DNA of 64,000 nt from Bacteroidales bacterium (GTDB lineage Bacteria; Bacteroidota; Bacteroidia; Bacteroidales; UBA932). The stretch spans positions 1 to 64,000 of the forward strand of contig JAFSOA010000006.1 of the NCBI GenBank assembly GCA_017447265.1. Reading direction: 5' to 3'. The notes beneath the pieces are model-generated. The model searched no databases and had not been told where the DNA came from. It saw nothing but the letters and a program-made list of their open reading frames with translations. Within the stretch, counting starts at the first letter, position 1. Every line of letters starts with the position of its first letter. The position numbers were made by a program, and so were the translations under genes. Of this stretch, positions 51,630-60,390 are shown one piece after another.

Positions 51630-52748
51630 TTATCTGTTCAGCACAGGAGCCGCGTAGATTTTCAAGAGATTCTCACGAATCACGCGGCGCAGGTCGGGAT
51701 CGCGCGGCAACGAATCAATATCCTCCTTGATAAACTGCTCGAACTGCTGGGTAACATACGGATCGCTGGGCTTATCCCCCCGCAGCAGCTCCGCCGCAGC
51801 GAGATTCGTCGGCCAGATACGCCACGCCTTGTGGATACGCTCGTCTATGATGCTCGCCAGCGCCCGGAAACGCTCATTCTTGTCCATCGCCGCACAGGCG
51901 TCGATCTCAGCATCTGTCAACGGCTGGCAGAACGCCACGTGCACGTGCCCCTTCTGCTGCATGATGCCCAGCACAATGCTCTCCAGATCCTCGCCCGGAC
52001 GCTTGATATAGCGCCCCATCATCTGCGTGATATAGTTCTCGTAGGCCTTTTTCAGTCCGCAGGATTCGTACTCGTAAGAAATGGCGACCGGCATGATGCG
52101 CAGCTCCTTGATATTGTCCGCAAAATCCGCGGGCCCACTCATCGACAGCATCTTCAGCAGCCCCTGCTCCGTCTCGTCCCATCCGTTTTTCGTGCGTCCG
52201 TTACGGTGCGAGATCCAGACGGAGGCCGGATGCTCGTCGTACAGGCGCATGCGGATATAGGACGACAGATGCTTCGAGAATGCGTACAACTCCCGCGGCT
52301 GGCCGCCGCGCACGACCTTGATCATGCGGTTGGAGCGCATCAGGTCTTCCACGAAACTGTTGTAGATCAGATTGTCGCCGACGGCGATCTCCGAGAAAGG
52401 CAGGTCGTTGTCGTGGAAAATATACTGGATGAAGGCCGAATCGAGCACGATGTCACGGTGAGAAGACAACAACGTATAGGTAGACCGGTTTTCGAACCAC
52501 TCCAATCCACTGTAAGTCAAACCCTTGGTCGTTCTCCACAGGATGGTGCGCACCGCCGGGAACATGACACGCGCCTGGAAATCATCCACGCTGTGAATGG
52601 TATTGAGCGTATTGCGCAGGATATCAGGGTCTTTTCCAGGAAATAAAAAGGCGGATATCTGCTCCATCAAGCGGTTGTTCGAGGCCCGCTTGAGGGCGGC
52701 AGCGGTTTCAACGTCGTTGTAAGGCCGGATATCGTCGTACTGTGACAT
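51630..52748 (-). CDS. glycerol-phosphate acyltransferase-like protein
   Basis: A 372-residue PlsC/PlsB-type acyltransferase domain with the HX4D catalytic motif in SSHRDIVLDS, then NRMIKVVRGG and WISHRNGRTKNGWDETEQG as substrate-binding motifs. No membrane helix is obvious. Family members acylate glycerol-3-phosphate or lysophosphatidate, or form ornithine-type lipids; the substrate is not assigned. It follows a membrane protein gene by 3 bp. Confidence 0.85.
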   Translation of the reverse strand: MSQYDDIRPYNDVETAAALKRASNNRLMEQISAFLFPGKDPDILRNTLNTIHSVDDFQARVMFPAVRTILWRTTKGLTYSGLEWFENRSTYTLLSSHRDIVLDSAFIQYIFHDNDLPFSEIAVGDNLIYNSFVEDLMRSNRMIKVVRGGQPRELYAFSKHLSSYIRMRLYDEHPASVWISHRNGRTKNGWDETEQGLLKMLSMSGPADFADNIKELRIMPVAISYEYESCGLKKAYENYITQMMGRYIKRPGEDLESIVLGIMQQKGHVHVAFCQPLTDAEIDACAAMDKNERFRALASIIDERIHKAWRIWPTNLAAAELLRGDKPSDPYVTQQFEQFIKEDIDSLPRDPDLRRVIRENLLKIYAAPVLNR

Positions 52749-52751
52749 GAC

Positions 52752-53465
52752 TCATTTTTTTTGCGTGCCGAGCGTAAAGAGCGGAAGGATCGTCGCCAGG
52801 CACAACGGCAGCATGGCCAGCAGCGGCATATAGCCAAAGTCTGTCCGCGCCAGGACATTCTGCATCCAGAGAAGATCGTAAACAAGCAGAAGTACTGCTC
52901 CAATTAAATACCAGAAACGCCATCCCGTCAGCGCATTAAGCAACATAACAAGAACGACGAGAGCCATGGGAACGACCAGATGGACAATACTGTCGCCGCA
53001 AGCGATACGCAGGCCGCAAATCACGCTGGAAACCAGCATGCTAGCGAAAAGCAACGCAAAACAGTACTTGGCCGCCCCGCTGCCCGCGGCACTGCGCCGG
53101 ATGGCTGTAGAAGAAACCTGATCGGCAAAACGCTTTTTACGACGACGGAAGTACCAGATACACAGGGAAATAATAACAACAGCTGCGCCCAGCCATACCA
53201 GCATCGGCTGCGCCGGACGCCAGCATGCCTGTCCCCCTTCAGGCGCCCAGGCCACGCGCCCGAGCAACAACAGGACGGCATAGGCAAGCGCCAGCCAAAG
53301 CGTCTCGATCCAGAAGGCGCGGGGCTTCATCCGACCGTTCCGGACCGTCAGTACAAAGCAGAAACAGAGCAGTGCGAACAAGATCGAGGCAGTCAGGAGC
53401 CAGATTCCGTTCGAAAAGCCCAATGCATTGACTATGAATCCGTTGATATCAAAAATCGTTTTCAT
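52752..53465 (-). CDS. membrane protein of unknown function
   Basis: A 237-residue protein with about seven hydrophobic segments, including LLTASILFALLCFCFVL and LVVPMALVVLVMLLNAL, and a basic cytoplasmic loop WYFRRRKKRF. No family is recognised. It lies 18 bp downstream of queA and 3 bp upstream of the acyltransferase gene, so these three probably form an operon; a link to membrane lipid handling is only suggested. Confidence 0.7.
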   Translation of the reverse strand: MKTIFDINGFIVNALGFSNGIWLLTASILFALLCFCFVLTVRNGRMKPRAFWIETLWLALAYAVLLLLGRVAWAPEGGQACWRPAQPMLVWLGAAVVIISLCIWYFRRRKKRFADQVSSTAIRRSAAGSGAAKYCFALLFASMLVSSVICGLRIACGDSIVHLVVPMALVVLVMLLNALTGWRFWYLIGAVLLLVYDLLWMQNVLARTDFGYMPLLAMLPLCLATILPLFTLGTQKK

Positions 53466-53483
53466 ATTTGTTCAAAAGTTTTT

Positions 53484-54725
53484 CTATTTGTTCATTTTTC
53501 GCTGTAAAAGCGAGGAATCTCCATAGCTCAGAAAACGAAAATCATTCGCCAGGGCAAAATCGTAAATCCTGTGCCATTCCTCCCCTACGAAAGCACCGAT
53601 CAGGAGCAGAAGCGTACTCTTGGGTTGATGGAAATTGGTCACGAGGTAATCAATGACGCGGAACTGGTAGCCGGGGACGATGATAATCTGGGTCCGTGAA
53701 ACCAGTTCGGCGAGCTTCTCAGCCTCCATATAAGCCAGCAAAGCCTGCATGGATTCGCGGAGAGAATAGGAATAACCCGCTGCGCGATATGGTTCCCATT
53801 GCTCCACAACGCCCGGCTTTCCTTTCTCAATGCATTGAACGCCAAGGAAATAGAGAGATTCAAGGCAGCGTGTGGACGTCGTTCCGACAGCGGTCAGCGG
53901 GGTTTCTTCCTTGTCTGCCAGCGCCTGCAGCAGCTCACGGGAAACCGAAAAAGGTTCACTGTGCATCGCATGATCGCCGATCGTCTCGCTCTTGACCGGC
54001 AGGAAAGTGCCGGCTCCAACATGCAGACAGAGGTTAAAACGTCGGATTCCTTTGGCGTCAACATCATCTAACTCCCTCTGTGTGAAGTGCAAACCGGCTG
54101 TTGGGGCCGCTACGGAGCCTTCTCTGCGCGCATACCAGGTCTGGTAGCGCTCCAGGTCGATCGGTTCTGTATCGCGCCGCAAATAGGGCGGAATGGGGAT
54201 TCTGCCGGCATGATCCATCACCTGCGAGAAAGAAAGACCGCCTTTCCAGGCAAAACGGACCCAGGAAGCACGTCCTTCCCGCCGGATCAGCTCGGCAGTC
54301 AGGTCAATCTCATGCAAAAAAGGGGCATCTGCGTGATCTTCAGCGATATACAGATGAAGCACCCCTTCTTTCCAGCGTTTGGCATTACCGACAATCGCCT
54401 TCCAGGAGCAGCTGGAAGTCGTTGCAAAACACAACTCATAGTCCTCAGGATCAGCGGGTTCCAGACAGAAGATCTCAATCAGGGCGCCAGTGTCCTTCTG
54501 AAAGAGGAGGCGGGCCGGTACCACCTTGGTATTATTGAACACCATCAGCGATTTTTCCGGGAGATAAGCCGCCAGGTCGCGAAATTTTCGATTCTCAGGC
54601 ACTCTTCCGCTCGCATTTGTATACACAAGTAGCTTGGAATCATCGCGCTGCGCAAGCGGATAACGGGCTATACGGGCCTCCGGAAGGGGGTAATCGTAGT
54701 CTGCTATGCGGATTTCCTGTACCAT
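53484..54725 (-). CDS. queA: S-adenosylmethionine:tRNA ribosyltransferase-isomerase
   Basis: A 413-residue enzyme of queuosine synthesis that makes epoxyqueuosine on tRNA from preQ1-tRNA and SAM. Recognised by DYDYPLPEARIARYPL, DDSKLLVY, MVFNNTKVVPARL, GRIPIPPYLRR and SVAAPTAGLHFT, and NFHQPKSTLLLLIGAF. The longer form is usual in Bacteroidota. It leads a three-gene minus-strand group at the edge of the AT-rich spacer. Confidence 0.93.
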   Translation of the reverse strand: MVQEIRIADYDYPLPEARIARYPLAQRDDSKLLVYTNASGRVPENRKFRDLAAYLPEKSLMVFNNTKVVPARLLFQKDTGALIEIFCLEPADPEDYELCFATTSSCSWKAIVGNAKRWKEGVLHLYIAEDHADAPFLHEIDLTAELIRREGRASWVRFAWKGGLSFSQVMDHAGRIPIPPYLRRDTEPIDLERYQTWYARREGSVAAPTAGLHFTQRELDDVDAKGIRRFNLCLHVGAGTFLPVKSETIGDHAMHSEPFSVSRELLQALADKEETPLTAVGTTSTRCLESLYFLGVQCIEKGKPGVVEQWEPYRAAGYSYSLRESMQALLAYMEAEKLAELVSRTQIIIVPGYQFRVIDYLVTNFHQPKSTLLLLIGAFVGEEWHRIYDFALANDFRFLSYGDSSLLQRKMNK

Positions 54726-54745
54726 TGCATCATTTTTCGCGATTG

Positions 54746-54753
54746 CAAAATTA
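54746..54753 (-). promoter_or_regulatory. -7 box of queA
   Basis: Minus-strand TAATTTTG fits exactly, 20 bp before the ATG at 54725. A CTTG lies at the -33 distance. Confidence 0.55.
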
Positions 54754-55202
54754 CAATTTTAGGCAGTCAAATACAAGTTTATCTATCGCCCACCAATTGT
54801 TTACATTTGTTTCATTCAAAAATATGTTTACATATTTCACCCTTTAGGGTTTATTCATAGTCAACAAACTGATACTATTTTGATTTGCTTTACAACTGTT
54901 ATGATACTTCCTTCGCAATACAACTAAATTATATCTGATTCCCAGTACTTTATGTATTAGATATCAAGTATTACTTGGTTAAAATCAATATACCGGGGAG
55001 GGGTTTAGCCTGATTTTCAGGAAATAGTTCTAATAGATGTATTGATTACTAGTAATTTACTATTAGAATCTAAAGTTCTTCTTTATCGTTTTCCATTTCT
55101 ATTAGCCGCCTACTGTTGTAGCTTTCGGGTTGTACACAATTGTAAATGTTGAAAATCGTGAAAATTGTCCACAATTTCTTTTCTCGTTTTTGAATTAATT
55201 GT

Positions 55203-55210
55203 TACATTTG
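55203..55210 (+). promoter_or_regulatory. -7 box of the XRE regulator
   Basis: TACATTTG fits exactly, 22 bp before the ATG at 55233. The inverted repeat ATTGT-CC-ACAAT at 55164-55175 just upstream could be an autoregulatory operator. Confidence 0.5.
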
Positions 55211-55232
55211 TACATCGATAAAATGAGCCGTT

Positions 55233-55685
55233 ATGCATTACAGATTGCAGCAGTTTTTGAATATGGAGAATCTCTCCCCTGCCCGTTTTGCTGAAAAGAT
55301 GGGCATCCAGCGATCCGGGGTCTCTCATCTCCTGTCCGGTCGTAACAAGCCGAGCTTCGAATTTCTCCAGCGGATGATGACGACCTTCCCCGACATCAAC
55401 TACGAATGGCTCGTCCTGGGCAAGGGCCGGCCCTATAAAAATGACCATCCGCAGCCCGATCCCCTGCCAAAACCCGGGTTTTATACAGAACCGGCAGAAT
55501 CCGATACCTTTGAGAACGAGGAATTATTCCCTGATTTTCAAGAGTTTGACACCGAAATTCAGCCCGCTCAAGTTGTTGAGAATCGCGTAAAACCAGCAAC
55601 GGCCACCGCCACCCCGTCTGAAAGTGGCAAAAAAATCGCCCGCATCATCGTCTTTTTCACCGACGGTACCTTCGAAGAGAAATAA
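55233..55685 (+). CDS. XRE-family helix-turn-helix regulator
   Basis: A 150-residue protein. The N-terminal helix-turn-helix covers about residues 8-60, with NLSPARFAEKMGIQRSGVSHLLSG. A long Pro/Glu-rich linker follows, and the C-terminus ends in ARIIVFFTDGTFEE, a conserved tail of this Bacteroidota type. It lies 20 bp upstream of the PyrD-like gene. The regulon is unknown, though autoregulation is likely. Confidence 0.85.
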   Translation: MHYRLQQFLNMENLSPARFAEKMGIQRSGVSHLLSGRNKPSFEFLQRMMTTFPDINYEWLVLGKGRPYKNDHPQPDPLPKPGFYTEPAESDTFENEELFPDFQEFDTEIQPAQVVENRVKPATATATPSESGKKIARIIVFFTDGTFEEK

Positions 55686-55705
55686 TCGTTAAATTTGTAG
55701 TCGCT

Positions 55706-56437
55706 ATGACTGCACGACCGATCTCTTCGCTTCGAATCCTGAAGATCGCTCCTTTTTTGCGGCCCGTGGTGCAAGCCTTTTATAAAAGGAATACGCCGAC
55801 CCTGAAAAAGGAACTCATGGGCATGGAATTCTCGTGCCCCATCGGCGTAGCCGCAGGCATCGACAAACGTGGCGAGTATACCGACGTCATTGCCTGCTAC
55901 TCCCCCAGTTTCATCGAAATCGGCCCGTTGCGCAACGTGATGCACGCCATTCCGCATCTTCAGAACCGCAGCGAAGACATCCGTATCTTTGGCAACTTAA
56001 GCAATATCAAGGACATTCAGCGTTCGTTCTCCTTGATTTACGACTTTGTCGACGCCATTGTGCTCAACATATCGCTCAACACGACAGTCTCTCAGGTCAT
56101 CGAGCATCTGCTCGACTTGCGCCGCTACAACGATGAGTATAAACCCATCATTTTCAAGCTCAACCGCGACTTGACGCCGCAGGTGCTCGACCAACTGGCC
56201 GACTATATGCTCCGCAGCGGCATCGATGCCGTGATGGTCCATGCCGACGAGGTCTCCGTCATCCGCGAAAAGACGCAAGGGCTGTTGCCGGTCATTGCCA
56301 TGGCGGAAATTTCCGATCCGGAACAGGCCGCCCAACTGCTCGACACGGGCGCAGACCTGATCGCCGTCACCAATTCTCCGCTCCGCTACGGTCCCGCATT
56401 GATCAAAAGAATCAATAAATATCTGGAAAAGAGATGA
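55706..56437 (+). CDS. degenerate dihydroorotate dehydrogenase-like protein
   Basis: A 243-residue protein that aligns with class 2 PyrD over MGMEFSCPIGVAAGIDKRGEYTD, IVLNISLNTT (in place of NxSSPNT) and the final GADLIAVTNSPLRYGPALIKRI. PyrD proteins are normally about 320-340 residues; here the segment carrying the FMN-phosphate GGLSG loop and the catalytic serine is missing. It is therefore probably not a dehydrogenase. It is translationally coupled to cinA by a 4-bp overlap. Confidence 0.65.
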   Translation: MTARPISSLRILKIAPFLRPVVQAFYKRNTPTLKKELMGMEFSCPIGVAAGIDKRGEYTDVIACYSPSFIEIGPLRNVMHAIPHLQNRSEDIRIFGNLSNIKDIQRSFSLIYDFVDAIVLNISLNTTVSQVIEHLLDLRRYNDEYKPIIFKLNRDLTPQVLDQLADYMLRSGIDAVMVHADEVSVIREKTQGLLPVIAMAEISDPEQAAQLLDTGADLIAVTNSPLRYGPALIKRINKYLEKR

Positions 56438-57684
56438 AAACAGCTTCGATCTGCACCATCGGCGATGAGATTCTCATCGGCCAGATCGTCGACACGAACT
56501 CCTCTCACATCGCCCGCCAACTCAACCTGCTGGGCATCCAAGTGAAATACATGACCTCCATTGGCGACGACCGCGCCCGCATCATCAGCGAACTCGGTAA
56601 CTGCCTGGAAAACACCGATATCGTCATTGTTACAGGCGGCCTCGGCCCCACGAAGGACGACATCACCAAAGACGCGCTCCGTGAACTCTCGGGTGCCGGT
56701 GGCTACAAGCAGTCACCCGAACAGATGGCGCACATCGAGCGCATCCTCAGCGCCCGCGGCATTCCCTTGATTGACACCAACCGCGCCCAGGCACTCGTTC
56801 CGGACAGTTGTACGGTGATTCCCAACAAGTTGGGCACGGCACCCGGCATGGCTTTCTACGGGCTCGGCAAGCACCGCCGTTCAGCCCTCTACTCCCTGCC
56901 CGGCGTTCCTTTCGAGGCACTCGGCCTGCTGCCCGACGTGATGGAAGACATTCGCCATCACTTTGATCTGGAGGAGATTACGCACCACACCGTCGTCACT
57001 TTCGGCATCCCCGAATCGACCCTTGCCAAGCAGATAGAAGCCTGGGAAGACGCGCTGCCCGCCAACATCCACCTGGCCTACCTGCCAAATCCGACCATCG
57101 GCGTACGCCTACGGCTCACGCAGTTCGGCGGCCAGGCCGACTTTACACCTTATCTGACTGAATTACAATCCCTTCTCGGCGATGCCATCTACGGCGAAGG
57201 CGACGACACCCTGCAAAGCGTCATCGGAGACAAACTGCGCGCCGCCGGCAAGACACTCGCGCTGGCCGAATCCTGCACGGGCGGCCACCTGTCCGAACTC
57301 ATCACTTCCGTTCCGGGCTGCAGCGACTACTACAAAGGCTCCGTTACCTCCTACTCCAATGAAGTGAAAATGAAGGTTTTGGGCGTTCGCGAAGAGACCC
57401 TGGCGCAGCATGGTGCCGTGAGCGAAGCCTGCGTACGCGAGATGGCTTCCGGTGTCCTGCGGGCCCTCGACGCAGACTACGCCGTAGCGACATCGGGCAT
57501 TGCCGGTCCGGGTGGCGGTTCGCCCCGGAAACCCGTGGGAACAGCCTGGCTTGCAGCCGCTAAAAAGTTGCCGGACGGCCGCGTCGAAGTGGCCACGCAG
57601 TGCGTTCATTTCGCCTCCTCCCGCGCGGTCAACATCGAGCGTTTCGCCTCCTACGCCTTGGATTTGCTCCGCAGAAATCTGTAA
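56434..57684 (+). CDS. cinA: CinA family protein
   Basis: A 416-residue two-domain protein. The N-terminal MoCF-like domain (TIGDEILIGQIVDTNS, VTGGLGPTKDDITKDAL) acts in ADP-ribose pyrophosphatase-type reactions in characterised homologues, and the C-terminal CinA domain (LAESCTGGHLSELITSVPG, AVATSGIAGPGGG) is an NMN deamidase domain. Such fusions salvage pyridine nucleotides. Usual length. Its ATG overlaps the preceding stop. Confidence 0.92.
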   Translation: MKTASICTIGDEILIGQIVDTNSSHIARQLNLLGIQVKYMTSIGDDRARIISELGNCLENTDIVIVTGGLGPTKDDITKDALRELSGAGGYKQSPEQMAHIERILSARGIPLIDTNRAQALVPDSCTVIPNKLGTAPGMAFYGLGKHRRSALYSLPGVPFEALGLLPDVMEDIRHHFDLEEITHHTVVTFGIPESTLAKQIEAWEDALPANIHLAYLPNPTIGVRLRLTQFGGQADFTPYLTELQSLLGDAIYGEGDDTLQSVIGDKLRAAGKTLALAESCTGGHLSELITSVPGCSDYYKGSVTSYSNEVKMKVLGVREETLAQHGAVSEACVREMASGVLRALDADYAVATSGIAGPGGGSPRKPVGTAWLAAAKKLPDGRVEVATQCVHFASSRAVNIERFASYALDLLRRNL

Positions 57685-57697
57685 CACCGCACGTGCT

Positions 57698-58864
57698 ATG
57701 AAACACTTCTATTTCCTCCTCCTCGTTCTGCTCACGCTTATGGTATCCTGCAAGAATAACCCTTACAACGAGCAAGTTACAAATCTCGACCAACTATGCT
57801 CCACCCTGTTTCCAGCTGACGAGCCGGGCGCAGCCGTCCTGGTCTTGAAGGGCGACGACATCGTCTTTGACAAGGGCTACGGCATCGCTGACCTCGACAC
57901 GAAAGTGCCCATCGACGGCAACACGTTCTTCAACATCGCCTCGGTGTCGAAGCAGTTCACAGCCGTTGCCATCCTGCAGTTGGCCGAGGAAGGGAAACTG
58001 TCGCTGGAAGACCCTGTGTCCAAATACTTTCCGGAGTTCAAGGCACCCTTCTGGAAGGACATCCGGATCAAGCATCTGCTCGCCCACTCTTCGGGTGTGC
58101 CGGATGCCCGTGGCGGTATTCCGCGCGAACTGAAGCTCACGGGCGACGAGGCACTGGCCATGTCGTTCCTGCCGGAGCTGGATTTCGTTCATTTTGAGCC
58201 TGGTACGGCCTACGAATACATCAACCCGACTTTCGTGATGTGCGGCGCCATTGTGGAAAAAGTATCCGGGCAGCCGTTCGATGTTTACGTGGCGGAGCAT
58301 ATTTTCCGGCCTGCCGGCATGGCGAATACCTGTTATTTCGATCCGAATCACCAGGATCTGATTCCGAACATGGCGCACGGTTACGAATATGAGGATGTGG
58401 AGAACATGCCGGAAGAGCGTACGGCGACTATGCAGCCGTCGGACGAGCCGAAAAACTGGCGTGAATACGACTACGGCGAGGAGACTTTCTTTGCTACGCG
58501 TCCGGACGGTGGCGCTTATTCGTCGACGCACGAATTCGTGCAGTGGGAGAAGGCTTTACGGGCCAACAAGGTGTTCAGCGAGGCTTCACGTATTGACGCG
58601 CAATCGCCGCACACTTACGTCAGTGACAGTCCCTGGAGTGATTATCAGAATCGTCCGAACACGTGGTACGGCTATGGCTGGTTCATCGAGCCGAAGACGG
58701 ATATGACCAAGGAGGTCATCTACCACACGGGGGACAATGGGGGTTTCAAGATTCTGGCGGCTCGTTACCCGGAAGACAACGCGCTTGTCCTGGTCTTCGC
58801 CAATCGTGCCGATTGGGACCGCTACGAGCTGATGCAGAAGATCGAAGAGATCTTCGGATTCTAA
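57698..58864 (+). CDS. serine beta-lactamase-fold lipoprotein (class C/AmpC-like hydrolase)
   Basis: A 388-residue lipoprotein: lipobox LMVSC, Cys18. The catalytic SxxK is SVSK at 82-85, the YxN is YIN in AYEYINPTF and the third motif is HTGDNGG. The start at 57698 gives the signal peptide; a longer in-frame start at 57500 lies inside cinA. Members of this fold include DD-peptidases and esterases, so a role in peptidoglycan turnover or secondary metabolism is possible, while true antibiotic resistance is unlikely to be inferable. Confidence 0.88.
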   Translation: MKHFYFLLLVLLTLMVSCKNNPYNEQVTNLDQLCSTLFPADEPGAAVLVLKGDDIVFDKGYGIADLDTKVPIDGNTFFNIASVSKQFTAVAILQLAEEGKLSLEDPVSKYFPEFKAPFWKDIRIKHLLAHSSGVPDARGGIPRELKLTGDEALAMSFLPELDFVHFEPGTAYEYINPTFVMCGAIVEKVSGQPFDVYVAEHIFRPAGMANTCYFDPNHQDLIPNMAHGYEYEDVENMPEERTATMQPSDEPKNWREYDYGEETFFATRPDGGAYSSTHEFVQWEKALRANKVFSEASRIDAQSPHTYVSDSPWSDYQNRPNTWYGYGWFIEPKTDMTKEVIYHTGDNGGFKILAARYPEDNALVLVFANRADWDRYELMQKIEEIFGF

Positions 58865-59018
58865 GGGCTTGCGCTTAGGTGAGGGGCATATTGCCTCTTC
58901 TCACCTTCGTCGCTACGCTCCTCGTCCCTCCCAAGGCCGAGGCCTTGGGCCCCTCCCGTTCATGGGCCACGGGCGGCCACGTTCGCCGAGGCAATATGCC
59001 CCTCTGACGCACAAGCCC
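58865..59018. repeat. compound inverted repeat between two hydrolase genes
   Basis: A 17-bp perfect inverted repeat, GAGGGGCATATTGCCTC at 58881-58897 and GAGGCAATATGCCCCTC at 58988-59004, is extended by GGGCTTG (58865-58871) and CAAGCCC (59012-59018). Inside lies CCCAAGGCC-GA-GGCCTTGGG (58930-58949). After it, TGCCGGATT/AATCCGGCA (59033-59051) forms another hairpin. The complete arm folds into a stem of about 30 bp capped by a second hairpin, so it may act as a terminator, a structured RNA or a short repeat element. Confidence 0.65.
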
Positions 59019-59053
59019 TCAGGCCTTCGTCGTGCCGGATTTAATCCGGCATC

Positions 59054-60148
59054 TCAATTGCGAATCCAATCGTTTAACGGGAGGTCGTCGCCTGTCAGTT
59101 CCTTCAAGAAGGGATTGAGAAGGTCGTGGCCGGTGGCGCGGTTGGTGAAGTAGACGAAGCCTTCGCCCGTGGCGGGATGTAAGAGCCAGAGTGCCTTGAA
59201 GTTACCGTTATCGCCCCAATGCCAGTAGTAATCTTCGTTCACGGCGCCGAATCCCAGGCACCAGAACACCGTTGAATCGCAATCGCGGGGCTCATCGGCA
59301 TAGCGCTGGGCGTGGACCTGGTGCGTAAACATCTCTTCGTGAGCCTCTTTTGACAGACCCTCTCCTTCCAGCAAGGCTCTCTCGAGGAAACGGGCATATT
59401 CGGTCGCATTGGTGCGCAACGTATATGCACAATTGGCGCGGGGATGACGACCTTGGCCGCGGTTTTCTCCGGCGCGATTAAAGCCTGTCAGTGCCAGCGT
59501 GTCATATCCAGGAAGCCAGTCATACGACGTGGTCGGCATGTCGAAGCGGTCAAAGACTTCTTTCCTGGCAATCGCATCGAGCGGAGCTTCCCGGATGGCC
59601 TCCACGGCGCGCTGCAGGAAGGCATAGCCCTCGCCCGAATAGGCGAAGCATGAGTCTGCCGGATACTTGAACGCGATGCGGCTCGTCGGCCACTCGTCCG
59701 ACGAGGGGCTTACAGCCCAGTTCGGGAGGCCAGTCTGGTGCGAGAGCACCATGCGCGGCGTCAGCCGCCGGGCCATCTCCGGATCGTCGAAGCGCTCGAT
59801 ATCCGTATATTCGGCAATCGGGGTGTCCAGATCGATCTCTCCCCTGTCCACCATCCGCATCACGATGTAGGCAAACACCGGCTTGCTCAGGGAAGCTGCC
59901 TGGAAAATGCTCTGTTCGTCAATGGGTTGTGCCATATCGAAGGCCGTATCCCGATGGCGGAGCACATGGTGGATGTCGCCTTGCGGCGAGAAATAGCAAT
60001 ACTGCATCACCGGAATACCGCACGAGTCCACAAGGGCCGGAAGGTCTGCCAGGGCGTGTTCCACCCGCGGTGACACCGGCGAAGCGGATTTCTGGCAACC
60101 CGCCAGCAACAGCATGACAGCCAAAACAGAGACAAGCCTTTTCATCAT
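59054..60148 (-). CDS. serine beta-lactamase-fold lipoprotein
   Basis: A 364-residue lipoprotein with lipobox LLAGC, Cys18. SxxK is SLSK in FQAASLSKPV, the Tyr motif is YSG in CFAYSGEGY, and the third motif is HWGDNGN. It is distantly similar to the plus-strand hydrolase across the inverted repeat, so the two face each other. The ATG at 60148 (MMKRLVSV) is preferred; the upstream in-frame codon at 60157 is TTG. Activity unknown. Confidence 0.87.
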   Translation of the reverse strand: MMKRLVSVLAVMLLLAGCQKSASPVSPRVEHALADLPALVDSCGIPVMQYCYFSPQGDIHHVLRHRDTAFDMAQPIDEQSIFQAASLSKPVFAYIVMRMVDRGEIDLDTPIAEYTDIERFDDPEMARRLTPRMVLSHQTGLPNWAVSPSSDEWPTSRIAFKYPADSCFAYSGEGYAFLQRAVEAIREAPLDAIARKEVFDRFDMPTTSYDWLPGYDTLALTGFNRAGENRGQGRHPRANCAYTLRTNATEYARFLERALLEGEGLSKEAHEEMFTHQVHAQRYADEPRDCDSTVFWCLGFGAVNEDYYWHWGDNGNFKALWLLHPATGEGFVYFTNRATGHDLLNPFLKELTGDDLPLNDWIRN

Positions 60149-60150
60149 AT

Positions 60151-60181
60151 TTTGCAATTTATCAAAAAGTTTCTATTTTTG
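60151..60181 (+). promoter_or_regulatory. promoter of tRNA-Val
   Basis: TTTG at 60151-60154 and TATTTTTG at 60174-60181 are 19 bp apart, 12 bp before the tRNA, the same layout as at tRNA-Ala. Confidence 0.78.
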
Positions 60182-60193
60182 CACTCCCAACCC

Positions 60194-60268
60194 GGAAGCA
60201 TAGCTCAGCTGGTTTAGAGCACCTGCCTTACAAGCAGGGGGTCACTGGTTCGAATCCAGTTGTTTCCA
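60194..60268 (+). tRNA. tRNA-Val (anticodon TAC)
   Basis: A 75-nt cloverleaf. The anticodon stem CCTGC/GCAGG holds the loop CTTACAA, anticodon TAC. Acceptor GGAAGCA pairs with TGTTTCC with one G-U; discriminator A at 60268. T-arm CTGGTTCGAATCCAG. CCA is not encoded. Confidence 0.95.
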
Positions 60269-60334
60269 CTCTTCCCCGCTCCACCTCCCCGCATTTCTAG
60301 CAAAGTTAGCAATCTTTTCTAAACCGTGTTCTAC

Positions 60335-60364
60335 CTTGGACATGACCTTTTTTTTATATCTTTG
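60335..60364 (+). promoter_or_regulatory. promoter of the phosphatase gene
   Basis: CTTG at 60335-60338 and TATCTTTG at 60357-60364 are 18 bp apart, 26 bp before the ATG at 60391. Confidence 0.55.
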
Positions 60365-60390
60365 TGCATCAAAGATTGTAAGAAGAATCC

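Larger units (their letters stand above)
54726..55232. other. AT-rich palindromic intergenic region, origin-like
   Basis: A 507-bp gene-free stretch, much more AT-rich than its surroundings, lying between minus-strand genes on its left and plus-strand genes on its right. It contains the hairpin ATATGT-TT-ACATAT (about 54823), the 12-bp palindrome ATTACTAGTAAT (55045-55056) nested within TTCTAATAG (55028-55036) and CTATTAGAA (55060-55068), and DnaA-box-like TTGTACACA (55130-55138) and TTGTCCACA (55165-55173). It could be a replication origin or a dense regulatory region. Confidence 0.4.

Noticed and set aside
54802..54809. A plus-strand TACATTTG box in the AT-rich spacer
   Set aside because: No gene starts within 400 bp downstream and no -33 partner is present; likely chance in AT-rich DNA.
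57698..60148. Antibiotic-resistance beta-lactamases
   Set aside because: Both proteins have the serine beta-lactamase fold but belong to the broad esterase/DD-peptidase-like group, so resistance is not supported.
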